Numbered from the stretch's first letter, positions 19,659 through 28,253 are shown. The stretch is DNA of 64,000 nt from Alphaproteobacteria bacterium UBA6324 (GCA_002439085.1 DJSW01000007.1:112753-176752), one strand, 5' to 3'. A program made the numbers and translations. Notes: generated by a model from the sequence alone, not told the origin.

Positions 19659-20972
19659 TCAATCCGCCAGCGGATCGTAATCCCTGTAATCCCGCGCCGC
19701 CAGACGATACGGGCGTTCCATGGTTTGCGCCCGTTCCCTGATCCCCATGGCCAGATAGCGGAAAGCGTCCGCCGCGTGGCTGGTCCAATCGTGCAAAGGA
19801 CGGGGCTGAAAATCCTTGCGCGCGTCGTCCCACGCCCGCTGATATTGGCGCAGCGCCTCCAACCCTTTGGCGCACTTTTCCTTGTCGAACCGGCACCGCG
19901 GCAGCAACAGCCGGACGGCGGCGATGCCGTTTTCAACGCTCGCCCGTTCCAAAACGCGGCCGCGCACTCCCAGCCCTGCCAGAATATCCAGCCGGCTTTT
20001 GCCGCTGGAAAGTTCGTGCACGCGGATGTCGTGGGGAAAGATGTTGTCATCGGTATAGACGTAGGGTTTGCTTTTCAGCACCTTGACATAATGATCCAAT
20101 CCGACACCGCTTGATTCGTAATAGTCAATGACAAACACCTCCGCGCCGTTCTGCTGGTAAAACCAGATCGCCGTGCTGTCCCCGACGCCCAAATCCCACG
20201 CGGTTGTCACGGGCAAGGCCGGATTGAACGGAACGCCCCCGATCCGCCCGCCGTTTTCCAAATCGTTCAACAGCGTTCCGTAATAACTGCCTTTCAGTGC
20301 GGCGTCGAAAGAACAAAAAAACTCTTGTTGAATAATGCTGTCGTCCATACCGGCCGCGCGTTCGGCGTCCACCGCGGACATCGGAATCGCTTTTGTTTCC
20401 GAAACGCCCAGTTTCTGCGCGAACCAGTCCGGCGAATTTTGCGCCGTTTCAAACAGTTTCAGCCCGTGGTTGCGTCCCCGCGGGGTATAGATGAACAGCG
20501 CCCACCCGCCGTTTTCCGCCAAAATCGGGCGGATAAAGTCCCACGCGGCGGGATCGGCGATCGAATATTCCGAAAACACGACGCCGACGGGGTTCGACCC
20601 GACCAGCGCATTGTACCCGTCCGACCCGACGCATTGCCAGATCGACCCGTTCAGCAGTTCGATTTTCATTTCCTGCGAATTGACGGACTTGCGCAACGCT
20701 TTCGGAAACACCTGATCAATCACGCGCCTGCCCTGTTTGTCGATCGCGTCCCAAACGACTTTGCGCGCCTGCGTTTGCAGCGGCAACATATGCCAGTACA
20801 CGCCGACGCGCTGCATCGCCGCCACCGCCGTCCAATTCAAGGACAGGCTGTCCTTTCCCGCGCGCCTGTGCCACACGGCGACCGCGCGCTTTCCGCCGTT
20901 TTCCAGATAACGCCACAGATCCAGCTGGTATTTTCTGGGTTTCCATTTATACGGTATTTTGATATCGACCAT
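19659..20972 (-). CDS. Orphan phage-type terminase large subunit
   Basis: A 437-residue packaging motor protein. ATPase part: adenine/Walker A region WHRRAGKDSLS (about residues 39-49), Walker B-like VVFSEYSIADP (about 129-139) and coupling motif YTPRGRNHG. Nuclease part: acidic positions in AWDLGVGDSTAIW, in the middle HDIRVHELSSGKSRLD, and in DWTSHAADAFRYL near the end, as expected for an RNase H-fold nuclease. All key elements are intact, so it is not an obvious pseudogene. No portal, protease or capsid gene is nearby. Start chosen at ATG 20972 (GGGGGAAG upstream); a TTG at 20987 is possible. Promoter: see 21038-21071. Confidence 0.88.
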   Translation of the reverse strand: MVDIKIPYKWKPRKYQLDLWRYLENGGKRAVAVWHRRAGKDSLSLNWTAVAAMQRVGVYWHMLPLQTQARKVVWDAIDKQGRRVIDQVFPKALRKSVNSQEMKIELLNGSIWQCVGSDGYNALVGSNPVGVVFSEYSIADPAAWDFIRPILAENGGWALFIYTPRGRNHGLKLFETAQNSPDWFAQKLGVSETKAIPMSAVDAERAAGMDDSIIQQEFFCSFDAALKGSYYGTLLNDLENGGRIGGVPFNPALPVTTAWDLGVGDSTAIWFYQQNGAEVFVIDYYESSGVGLDHYVKVLKSKPYVYTDDNIFPHDIRVHELSSGKSRLDILAGLGVRGRVLERASVENGIAAVRLLLPRCRFDKEKCAKGLEALRQYQRAWDDARKDFQPRPLHDWTSHAADAFRYLAMGIRERAQTMERPYRLAARDYRDYDPLAD

Positions 20973-20992
20973 TCTTCCCCCGTTCAAAGCAT

Positions 20993-21028
20993 AAAAAAAG
21001 GTCTGCGGAGCAATCAGCCCCGAAGACC
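20993..21028 (-). terminator. Terminator between the ProX-like gene and TerL
   Basis: On the - strand GGTCT-t-CGGGG pairs with CTCCG-c-AGACC, followed by seven T. It would end the ProX-like transcript, but it also lies downstream of the TerL promoter, so it could attenuate TerL. Confidence 0.8.
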
Positions 21029-21037
21029 CGAAACGAT

Positions 21038-21071
21038 ATCACATTATGTAATATTTTTACGCGTTTGTCAA
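21038..21071 (-). promoter_or_regulatory. Promoter with palindromic operator, TerL gene
   Basis: On the - strand TTGACA (21066-21071), 17 bp, CATAAT (21043-21048), the -10 lying inside ATTACATAATGTGAT (21052-21038). The -35 overlaps the stop codon of the ProX-like gene. It has the same architecture as 18820-18853. Confidence 0.7.
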
Positions 21072-21586
21072 GCTTCGCCTTCGCATACGGGAGCGATCAC
21101 CGGTTCGTGACGGCAGGCGCGCATGAATTTCATCAACCCGTCGGGCGTGACGGTCGTCGTCGCCGTGTTGACCAGCGGATGAAAATTGATTTTTTCCTGT
21201 TCCATCATTTCCTTGTCCAAAACGACGGTGACGCGGTTTTCCGTGTCGTTGACGACGGAAAAGGGCGTGACCGAACCGCCGAACACGCCCAGCGTTTCAA
21301 ACAACAGATCCGCGCTGGCGAACGACAGGCGTTTCGACCCGATCCGCACGGGAACGGTTTTCAAATCGACGCGTTGCATCGCGGGCGCGACGATCAGCCA
21401 CAGTTTGCCTTTGGCATCTTTGCAAAACAGGTTTTTGCAATGCATTCCCGCGATGCCGTTCCAGACCTTTTCGCCCTCCTCGGCGGTAAAAATCGCGGCG
21501 TGCGGCGTGTTGACGTACTCGATCCCCAATTCGCCCAAATATTCCAACAGCCGTTCGGGCGATGTCGGCATAACCTTTTCTTCCAT
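21068..21586 (-). CDS. ProX/YbaK-type Ala-tRNA(Pro) deacylase
   Basis: A 172-residue protein of the YbaK/EbsC fold that hydrolyses mischarged tRNA(Pro). It begins SPERLLEYLGELGIEY and has the HAAIFTAEEG segment, KNLFCKDAKGKLWLIV (a lysine typical of the active site), and FGGSVTPFSVVND (the GxxxP loop). It is a free-standing domain as in ProXp-ala, not fused to ProRS. It is divergent from the amidase gene, with about 75 bp between them. Confidence 0.88.
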   Translation of the reverse strand: MEEKVMPTSPERLLEYLGELGIEYVNTPHAAIFTAEEGEKVWNGIAGMHCKNLFCKDAKGKLWLIVAPAMQRVDLKTVPVRIGSKRLSFASADLLFETLGVFGGSVTPFSVVNDTENRVTVVLDKEMMEQEKINFHPLVNTATTTVTPDGLMKFMRACRHEPVIAPVCEGEA

Positions 21587-21661
21587 ATCAAATACCTGTT
21601 TGAAAAAATGAAAAACGCCCTTAAAATAATCCGCGTCATCCGGAAACGAAAGGATTTTTTC

Positions 21662-22333
21662 ATGCGTCCCGTTTTGATTTACCCGTCGCCGAATTTCAAC
21701 AGGCGTTTATCGCCGATCGACATGATCGTCCTGCATTACACCGGCATGGAATCGGAACAGGCCGCGCTGGACAGGCTGACCGACCCGTCGTCCGGCGTCA
21801 GCGCGCACTACGTCGTTTTTGAAAACGGCGACATTTACAATCCGGTGGACGAGGAATCGCGCGCGTGGCACGCCGGCGTTTCGTTTTGGCGCGGCGAAAC
21901 AGACACGAACAGTCGGTCGATCGGCATCGAAATCACGAACCCCGGCCACGAATTCGGATACCGCCCCTTTTCCGACCGACAGATCGAATCCGTCATCGAA
22001 TTGTGCCAAGACATCATTCGCCGCCGGAACATCCCCGCGAACAACATCGTCGGCCATTCCGATGTCGCCCCGACGCGCAAAACCGATCCGGGCGAGCTGT
22101 TCCCGTGGAAAACGCTGGCGGAAAACGGCGTCGGCCTGTGGACGGATGAATTTGCTTTGCCCGAACAGGGCGTCAAAGAAATGCTGGCGGACATCGGATA
22201 CGACACGACCGACGAATCCGCCGCCCTGACGGCGTTCCGGCGTCATTTCCTGCCGCAATCCATGCCCGACGGCGCCAGCGGACTGGCGGAGCGGATGGCG
22301 GCCGTCCGCGGCCTTTTTCACGCAAAGGAATAA
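21662..22333 (+). CDS. N-acetylmuramoyl-L-alanine amidase, AmpD type
   Basis: Cleaves the lactyl-amide bond between muramic acid and the stem peptide in wall recycling. It is 223 residues with no signal peptide, so cytoplasmic like AmpD. Zinc ligands: His25 in VLHYTG, His in GHSDVAP, and Asp in KTDPG. WHAGVSFWRG and IGIEITNPG are family signatures. The ATG at 21662 has GAAAGGA upstream; the frame is open further upstream but lacks a conserved sequence. It is the first gene of a probable operon with two Cof phosphatases (4-bp gap). Confidence 0.9.
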   Translation: MRPVLIYPSPNFNRRLSPIDMIVLHYTGMESEQAALDRLTDPSSGVSAHYVVFENGDIYNPVDEESRAWHAGVSFWRGETDTNSRSIGIEITNPGHEFGYRPFSDRQIESVIELCQDIIRRRNIPANNIVGHSDVAPTRKTDPGELFPWKTLAENGVGLWTDEFALPEQGVKEMLADIGYDTTDESAALTAFRRHFLPQSMPDGASGLAERMAAVRGLFHAKE

Positions 22334-22337
22334 ACAG

Positions 22338-23141
22338 ATGACTTGTAAAATCGTTTTCAGCGATATCGACGGCACGTTCCTGACCCCCGAACAAACGGTT
22401 TCGGACAGAACGAAAGCCTGCGTCGCGCGCCACGCGGACATACCCTTTATTCTGGTGTCCGGCCGGATGCCGACGTCAATCCGCACGATCCAGCGGGAAA
22501 CGGGGCTGCGCGCGCCCCTGATCGCGTACAGCGGCGCGTTGGCGTGGGACGAAAACGGCGCGGTTTTGTATGACAAGTCCATGACGCTGGCGACCGCCGT
22601 TTCCCTGCGTGAAAAAATCCGGTCGGATTTTCCCGAAACCGTCAGCTACACGTTTTCCGGCGACGATTGGATCACCGACGTTGACGACGGGACGGCCGCT
22701 CTGTATCTGGAAAAGGAAACGACCGCCAAACGGCCGCTGGTCGGGCAACCCGAACAGGTGTTGAAACCGTTTGATCCGGTGCATAAAATCCTGTGCGCGG
22801 GTGAACCCGACCTGATCGACGCGCTGGAAAACAGCCTGAAACCGGAATTTCCGCAATGCACCATTTTCAAATCGCAGGCGCGGTATCTGGAAATCATGGC
22901 GGGCAAAGCGTCGAAATCGGCGGCCGCCGCCGCTTTGTGCGAATTGTACGGCATCGACCGCGGCGACGTTGTCGCGTTCGGCGACAATTTCAACGATGTC
23001 GATTTGTTGCAATTCGCGGGAACGGGCGTCGCCATGGGCAACGCGCCCGACGCCATCAAAGCCGCGGCTGATCTGGTCGCCCCCTCGAACGCCGAGGACG
23101 GATTGGCCGTCGTTTTGGATTCCCTGCTGCAAGGAAAATAG
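22338..23141 (+). CDS. Cof-type HAD phosphatase, copy 1
   Basis: A 267-residue cytoplasmic sugar-phosphate or nucleotide phosphatase of HAD class IIB. Motif I is SDIDGTFL, motif II VSGRMP, and motif IV FGDNFNDVDLL followed by VAMGNAPDAIKAAAD. The C2-type cap lies between motifs II and IV. It sits between the amidase and a second copy (3 bp further on) with the same plan. Substrate not readable. Confidence 0.9.
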   Translation: MTCKIVFSDIDGTFLTPEQTVSDRTKACVARHADIPFILVSGRMPTSIRTIQRETGLRAPLIAYSGALAWDENGAVLYDKSMTLATAVSLREKIRSDFPETVSYTFSGDDWITDVDDGTAALYLEKETTAKRPLVGQPEQVLKPFDPVHKILCAGEPDLIDALENSLKPEFPQCTIFKSQARYLEIMAGKASKSAAAAALCELYGIDRGDVVAFGDNFNDVDLLQFAGTGVAMGNAPDAIKAAADLVAPSNAEDGLAVVLDSLLQGK

Positions 23142-23144
23142 GAA

Positions 23145-23945
23145 ATGTCATTCAAACTGGTCGTGTCGGATATCGACGGCACGTTTTTAAACTCTGAAAA
23201 GAAAATCTCGCCCGCCACGCTGGACGTTTGCCGCCGCCTGCATTTTGAAAAGGGCGTGCGCTTCGCTTTGGCGTCGGGACGCGGCCGCGCGGGCATCCGC
23301 CCCGTCGCCGACGCGCTGGGCTTTCCCGTTTTCATTCTGGCCTGCAACGGCGCGGAGATTTTCGACGAAAGCGGCGTTTCCTTTTACCGCCGGACGTTGT
23401 CCCTCGCCGAAACGCTGGCGTTGAAATCGGCCGTTCGCGATTTGTCGCCGGACGTTGAAACGATCGTCTATGCGGGCGACGATTGGATCGCCGATGCGAT
23501 GACCGACATCGTGCGGGGCGAATGTTATGTCATGCCGGTCGCGCCGCTGATCGGCGAGCTTGCAACCGTCATGCCGGAAAACGCCCCGATTCTGAAAATG
23601 ATCGGCGTCGGCACGATCGAAAGCACAACGGCGTTGATGAACAAACTGGCGCCGATGTTTCCGCAGTGCGACTTTTACAAATCGCAACATTATATTATGG
23701 AGGCGGTCGCCAAAGGCGTCAACAAAGCGTCCGGGCTGGACGTTTTGTGCGCGCGATGCGGCATTGACGTTACGGAAACGATCGCGTTCGGCGACAGCTA
23801 CAACGACACGGAAATGTTGCGCCGCGCGGGATTGGGCGTCGCGATGGGCAACGCCGCGCCCGACGTTCAAAAATGCGCCAAACGCGTGACGGCGACAAAC
23901 GACGACGACGGCATTTTCAAAACATTAAGCGAAATCTTTTATTGA
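23145..23945 (+). CDS. Cof-type HAD phosphatase, copy 2
   Basis: 266 residues; SDIDGTFLNSEKKIS, ASGRGRAG, FGDSYNDTEML and VAMGNAAPDVQKCA are the HAD IIB motifs. It is similar in length and motif spacing to the preceding gene but clearly diverged, so it is an old tandem duplication or two recruited paralogues. The rnpB promoter overlaps its last codons. Confidence 0.9.
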   Translation: MSFKLVVSDIDGTFLNSEKKISPATLDVCRRLHFEKGVRFALASGRGRAGIRPVADALGFPVFILACNGAEIFDESGVSFYRRTLSLAETLALKSAVRDLSPDVETIVYAGDDWIADAMTDIVRGECYVMPVAPLIGELATVMPENAPILKMIGVGTIESTTALMNKLAPMFPQCDFYKSQHYIMEAVAKGVNKASGLDVLCARCGIDVTETIAFGDSYNDTEMLRRAGLGVAMGNAAPDVQKCAKRVTATNDDDGIFKTLSEIFY

Positions 23946-23970
23946 CTTTGCCGCGATTTCCCCGTACCGT
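23942..23970 (+). promoter_or_regulatory. Promoter of rnpB
   Basis: TTGACT, 17 bp, TACCGT, placing the start at about 23978, exactly at the RNA 5' end inferred from pairing. The -35 overlaps the stop codon of the preceding gene. Confidence 0.65.
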
Positions 23971-23977
23971 CCCCGTC

Positions 23978-24340
23978 GGTGCCGGAAGATCGGGCGGTCG
24001 CGGTGCGCCACGTGCGTACTGAGGAAAGTCCGGGCTTCACGGGAACACGATACCGGATAACGTCCGGCTGGGGCAACCCAAGGGAAAGCGCAGCAGAAAA
24101 AATTCCGCCGATGTCTTCGGACAGGCAAGGTTGAAATGGTGCGGTAAGAGCGCACCGCTTTTCCGGCAACGGAAAAGGCACGGCAAGCCCTATCGGAAGC
24201 AAGACCAAAAAAGGCATACGTTTCGTATCGCGGGATGTTTCCGTCCCCGCCAGAGGTAGGTCGCTAAAGACGTTTGGCAACAACCGTCGCAGATGAATGA
24301 TCGCCGATCACAGAACCCGGCTTACAGATCGTCCGGCACC
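23978..24340 (+). ncRNA. rnpB: RNase P RNA (type A)
   Basis: Catalytic RNA that matures tRNA 5' ends. Helix P1 is formed by GGTGCCGGA (23978-23986) and TCCGGCACC (24332-24340). The universally conserved GAGGAAAGTCCGGGC block occurs near 24019, GGTAGGTCGCTAAA-like sequence near 24255, and ACAGAACCCGGCTTACAG near 24310, which pairs back in P4. Length 363 nt. It lies between the phosphatases and mraZ, a neighbourhood common in alphaproteobacteria. Confidence 0.95.
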
Positions 24341-24611
24341 GTTTTCATCAAAATTCAATCGCGAATCGATTCGCCGCCCGAATCCCGTTGAAACAAGGGC
24401 TTCGCGCTTTTTCACCGTCCCGTCCGATTCCGTCGCGCTTTCCGCGAACCCGTGAACAAAAAAAGCACCTTTCAGAGTCGTCCCGTCCGTTTTCATTTTT
24501 CGCCGCCGCCGGCGGATTTTTTTTCGATCATGCGAAATTTCAATATATGCCGCAACGAGAAACTGAAACGTACAAGATATAGTTTTCGACCTGTGACTTT
24601 TTCCACATATT
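24341..24611 (+). other. Gene-free stretch after rnpB
   Basis: No convincing coding frame on either strand. It contains a terminator-like hairpin (24503-24524) and a DnaA-box-like TTTTCCACA (24599-24607), the latter possibly by chance. Confidence 0.5.
24503..24524 (+). terminator. Terminator-like hairpin between rnpB and mraZ
   Basis: CCGCC-GCC-GGCGG, then A and eight T. Short but GC-only stem; it could end rnpB read-through before the mraZ promoter. Confidence 0.6.
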
Positions 24612-24668
24612 CCCATAAAACACCCCTTTCAGTCCCATTGACGCCCATAAAATCCCATGCTATCCCAT
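24612..24668 (+). promoter_or_regulatory. mraZ promoter with MraZ boxes
   Basis: CCCAT (TGGGN on the other strand, the known MraZ half-site) repeats at 24634, 24644, 24654 and 24664 with exact 10-bp spacing, plus a fifth at 24612. A promoter TTGACG (24638-24643), 17 bp, TGC-TATCCC (extended -10 at 24661) runs through the same repeats. MraZ bound here would repress its own operon. Confidence 0.85.
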
Positions 24669-24742
24669 AAGTATCCAAGGGGAAAAATTTGCCTAGCGCG
24701 CAGAACGCGCGTGAACGCCGAAAACGAAAGGAAACGTCACGC

Positions 24743-25219
24743 ATGGCCAAGTTTCAGAGAAAGTACAGTCTTTTTCTGGACGCCACCGTCAACAAGGTGG
24801 ACGCCAAGGGACGCGTGTCGATTCCCGCCGATTACCGCGCCTTGCTGGAACAGCAGGAAACGGAGCTGGTCGCGTTCCGGTCGTTCACGATGCCCTGCAT
24901 TGAATGCCGCACGTCGGAAATGATGGAAAAAATGGCCAACGACATTGACAACGCTTTCGATGCCTTTTCCAACGAACAGGACGATTTGACCGGCCTGATC
25001 TTTTCGGACGCGAAGGAATTTCCGTTTGATTCGACGGGACGCATCGTTTTGACCGAAAAGCTGTTGAAACACGCGGGCATCACGGACAAAGCCCTGTTCG
25101 TGGGCAAAGGCCGCACGTTCCAGATTTGGAACCCCGAAACCTATCAGGCCAAGGAATCCGAAATGCGCAAAAACGCCCTTGAAAAGCATTTTTCCGTCAA
25201 AACGGGACGGGAGGCGTGA
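24743..25219 (+). CDS. mraZ: Transcriptional regulator MraZ
   Basis: A 158-residue AbrB-like double-barrel protein that binds TGGGN repeats and represses the division/cell-wall cluster. The first module has VNKVDAKGRVSIPADYRALL; the second has FDSTGRIVLTEKLLKHAGI and FVGKGRTFQIWNPE. ATG at 24743 after GAAAGGAAA; the in-frame start further upstream lies beyond this site. First gene of the cluster, with its own binding array upstream. Confidence 0.95.
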   Translation: MAKFQRKYSLFLDATVNKVDAKGRVSIPADYRALLEQQETELVAFRSFTMPCIECRTSEMMEKMANDIDNAFDAFSNEQDDLTGLIFSDAKEFPFDSTGRIVLTEKLLKHAGITDKALFVGKGRTFQIWNPETYQAKESEMRKNALEKHFSVKTGREA

Positions 25220-25220
25220 A

Positions 25221-26150
25221 ATGACGGAACAAAAAGCGCCGCACATTCCCGTTTTATTGTCCGAAGTCGTCGGGCAAATCGCCCCGAAAGACGGCGGCGT
25301 GTATGTTGACGCGACGTTCGGCGCGGGCGGTTATTCCCGCGCGGTTCTGGACGTTGCCGACTGCGCCGTTTACGCGATCGACCGCGACCCCGACGCGATT
25401 GCCGAGGGGCAGGCTTTGGTCGAAAAATACGGCGGCCGGCTGAAACTGCTGCACGGAACGTTCGGCGAAATGCGCGGCCTGTTGGCGGCGCAGGGCGTCG
25501 AATCGGTTGACGGCGTGATGATGGACATCGGCGTTTCGTCGATGCAGATTGACCGCGCCGAACGCGGATTTTCATTTCAAAAGGACGGCGTTCTGGATAT
25601 GCGGATGAGCCAAAGCGGCCTGTCCGCCGCGGATGTCGTGAACAAATACGGCGAAAAGGAAATCGCCGACATCATTTACCTGTACGGCGAGGAACGTTTT
25701 TCCCGCCGCATTGCCGCGGCGATTGTCGCCGCGCGCAAAACCGCCCCTTTTAAAACGACGTTGGAACTGGCGGCCGCCGTCCGTTCCGTGATGCCGCGCA
25801 AAAGGGACGAAATAGATCCGGCAACGCGGACGTTCCAAGCGTTGCGCATTTACGTCAATGACGAACTGGGACAGTTGCGTTCCGGTTTGTCGGAAGCCGA
25901 AGCGCTTCTGAAAAAAGGCGGAAGAATGGCAGTTGTTTCTTTCCATTCTTTAGAAGACAGAATCGTCAAAAACTTCATTCAGAAAAAAAGCGGCAAAACC
26001 GCGAACCCGTCCCGCTATCTGCCCGAACGGTCGGAAACGGCGGCGACACTGAAACCCTTAACGAAAAAACCGATCCTCCCTTCTATGGAAGAATGTCAAA
26101 GAAACCCCCGCTCCCGTTCCGCCCGCCTGCGGTCGGCCGAACGTTTGTAG
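25221..26150 (+). CDS. rsmH: 16S rRNA (cytosine(1402)-N4)-methyltransferase
   Basis: 309 residues (also called MraW). The start HIPVLLSEVV and the cofactor loop YVDATFGAGGYSRAVL are typical; MMDIGVSSMQID and ERGFSF follow, and VSFHSLEDRIVKNF is near the C-terminus. ATG at 25221 is 1 bp after the mraZ stop (TGAAATG), indicating coupled translation. An upstream in-frame start at 25179 inside mraZ is not needed. Confidence 0.96.
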   Translation: MTEQKAPHIPVLLSEVVGQIAPKDGGVYVDATFGAGGYSRAVLDVADCAVYAIDRDPDAIAEGQALVEKYGGRLKLLHGTFGEMRGLLAAQGVESVDGVMMDIGVSSMQIDRAERGFSFQKDGVLDMRMSQSGLSAADVVNKYGEKEIADIIYLYGEERFSRRIAAAIVAARKTAPFKTTLELAAAVRSVMPRKRDEIDPATRTFQALRIYVNDELGQLRSGLSEAEALLKKGGRMAVVSFHSLEDRIVKNFIQKKSGKTANPSRYLPERSETAATLKPLTKKPILPSMEECQRNPRSRSARLRSAERL

Positions 26151-26162
26151 GGGGAGTTTCAC

Positions 26163-26492
26163 ATGGCACGTTTCACATTGATTGTCATCTTTGCCGCAAT
26201 GGCCACGGGAATGTTCGTCATCAAAAACAAAGTCATCGCGCTGGAAAACGATTTGGACAGGATCAACACCCGCATCAAGGACGACCAGAAAGCCCTGCAC
26301 GTTTTAAAAGCCGAATGGAGCTATTTGAACGATCCCGCGCGCATCCGCGCCCTGTCGGAACGCCACGCCCGCATGAAACCGCTGCGCGGCGAACAGATCA
26401 TTTCCTTTTCCGCCATTCCCTTTAAATCCGTGAAATCCGGTTTGAACGAAAACATCATTCGGGTTTCTTTCGCCGCCCCGACGCGGGAGTAG
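26163..26492 (+). CDS. ftsL: Cell division protein FtsL
   Basis: 109 residues, between rsmH and ftsI as expected. One membrane helix (residues 4-20, TLIVIFAAMATGMFVI) is followed by a coiled coil (about 24-50, NKVIALENDLDRINTRI) that in the family pairs with FtsB and recruits later division proteins. The segment WSYLNDPARIRALSERH is a conserved FtsL feature. GGGGGAG lies about 7 bp before the ATG. Confidence 0.88.
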   Translation: MARFTLIVIFAAMATGMFVIKNKVIALENDLDRINTRIKDDQKALHVLKAEWSYLNDPARIRALSERHARMKPLRGEQIISFSAIPFKSVKSGLNENIIRVSFAAPTRE

Positions 26493-26497
26493 CCGCC

Positions 26498-28237
26498 ATG
26501 TTCCGTTTTTCAAACAAAAGCGGAATATTCTACGCCCCCGGACAGGAAATCCCCCTGCCCGACCGGATCAGCGCGGCCGACAAAAAAACGTCAGACAGTC
26601 TGGAAAGCGGTAAAAACCGCCTGTTGTTCACAATGGGGCTGTTTTTCACCGCGTTTTGCGTCATCGCGGTGCAATTGACCGCCGTCACGGTTTTAAACGC
26701 GGCGCCCGTCGAACGCGGCAGACCCGTCGATGAAAAGACTTATGCCCTTGAAATCAAAATGAACCGCGCCGACATCGTTGACCGCAACGGCGTTTTGCTG
26801 GCGACCAGCCTGCCGTCGGCCGATTTGTACGTTGACGCGGAAAAAATCAAAAAGCCCGAAACCATCGCGCAAGCGTTAGTGCAGACCTTGCCCGACCTGC
26901 AATACAAGCCTTTGCTGAAAAAGCTGAAAAGCAAAAAGAATTTCATCTATGTCAAACGCAACCTGACGCCGAAGGAACAATACGACGTAAACCGTCTGGG
27001 GTTTCCGCAGCTGAATTTCCAAATGACGGAAACGCGCGTCTATCCGCAAGGTTCGCTGGTGTCGCACTTAATCGGCACGACGGACATCGACAACAACGGC
27101 ATCGCCGGCGTTGAAAAGGCGTTCAATCAAAAACTGTCGGGCAAAAAGGAAACTGTCCGTCTGTCGCTGGATGTCGGCGTGCAGGATTCCATCCATTCCG
27201 TTTTGCAAGGCAGCATCGAAAAATACGGCGCGGAGGGTGCGGCCGCCGTTTTAATGAACGCAAAAACGGGCGAGATCGTCGCCATGGTGTCCCTGCCCGA
27301 CTACGACCCGAACAATTTGAAAAAGGCAAAGCGCAAAGACTTGTTCAACGCGGTTTCACTAGGCGTTTACGAAGTCGGTTCGATTATGAAGCTGTTCAAC
27401 GCCGCCATCGGCATCGACACAAAAAAAATCACCGTCAACGACAGAATCGACGCCAGCAAGCCCGTTTTGGTTTCAAACCGGCTGATCACCGAACCGGAAG
27501 AGAAAAACCGGCGGGAAATGAGCGTACCGGAAATCCTGATCCATTCGTCGAACGTCGGTTCGGCCAAAATCGCTTTGGCCGTCGGTTCCGAAAAACAGCG
27601 CGAATACTTCCGCAAATTCGGATTTTTCGACGCGGCGGGCATTGAACTGCCCGAACGCGGGCATCCCCTGATGCCGTCGAAATGGCGCGAAGTCAACACG
27701 GCGACGGCGGGATACGGATACGGTGTCGCGCTGACCCCCGTCCATGTGGCGGCGGCCGCGGCGGCTTTGGTCAACGGCGGGATTTACAACGCCCCGTCGC
27801 TGGTGTCGAAACGCGCGGGCGATGAAATAATCGGTCAAAGAGTCATTTCTAAGAAGACATCCGACGTAATGCGCGGTATGATGCGTTTGGTTGTGACGGA
27901 AGGATCGGGACGCAAAGCCAACGTTCCGGGATTCGAGGTCGGCGGCAAAACGGGTTCCGCGCAAAAGCTGGTCAACGGCAAATACGTCGGAAACACGTTG
28001 CGCACGTCGTTCGTATCCGCCTTTCCCATGGACAACCCGCAGTACGTTTTGATGGTGATGTTGGACGCGCCCAAGGGAATCAAAGAAACGTACAACCTGA
28101 ACACCGCCGCGTGGAACGCGGTTCCGACGGCGGAAAAGATTATCGCGACTGTTGCCCCGCAGCTGGGCGTAACGCCCAGACCGTACGAATCCAAACAGAT
28201 CGCCCCGTATGTAAAGGCTGCTTTGAACGCGCGTTAA
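26498..28237 (+). CDS. ftsI: Peptidoglycan D,D-transpeptidase (PBP3)
   Basis: Septal wall crosslinking enzyme, 579 residues, one N-terminal membrane helix (about 48-68) and a periplasmic dimerisation plus transpeptidase module. Catalytic Ser295 is in YEVGSIMK (SxxK), where the usual Pro before Gly-Ser is Val; the second motif is SSN (350-352) and the third KTG (484-486). The dimerisation part contains RADIVDRNGVLLA. Follows ftsL by 5 bp. Confidence 0.94.
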   Translation: MFRFSNKSGIFYAPGQEIPLPDRISAADKKTSDSLESGKNRLLFTMGLFFTAFCVIAVQLTAVTVLNAAPVERGRPVDEKTYALEIKMNRADIVDRNGVLLATSLPSADLYVDAEKIKKPETIAQALVQTLPDLQYKPLLKKLKSKKNFIYVKRNLTPKEQYDVNRLGFPQLNFQMTETRVYPQGSLVSHLIGTTDIDNNGIAGVEKAFNQKLSGKKETVRLSLDVGVQDSIHSVLQGSIEKYGAEGAAAVLMNAKTGEIVAMVSLPDYDPNNLKKAKRKDLFNAVSLGVYEVGSIMKLFNAAIGIDTKKITVNDRIDASKPVLVSNRLITEPEEKNRREMSVPEILIHSSNVGSAKIALAVGSEKQREYFRKFGFFDAAGIELPERGHPLMPSKWREVNTATAGYGYGVALTPVHVAAAAAALVNGGIYNAPSLVSKRAGDEIIGQRVISKKTSDVMRGMMRLVVTEGSGRKANVPGFEVGGKTGSAQKLVNGKYVGNTLRTSFVSAFPMDNPQYVLMVMLDAPKGIKETYNLNTAAWNAVPTAEKIIATVAPQLGVTPRPYESKQIAPYVKAALNAR

Positions 28238-28253
28238 AGGAAGGATCCGACCT

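Noticed and set aside
18839..21052. 16-bp inverted repeats as ends of a transposon
   Set aside because: No transposase lies between them, there is no target duplication, and the repeats coincide with -10 elements at fixed distance from matching -35s, so promoter/operators explain them better.
21065..21661. N-terminal extension of the AmpD-type amidase
   Set aside because: The frame is open upstream but runs antisense to the ProX-like gene; the conserved protein starts at 21662 behind a good ribosome site.
24599..24607. DnaA box or replication origin
   Set aside because: One TTTTCCACA site alone is expected by chance; no cluster and no AT-rich unwinding region accompany it.
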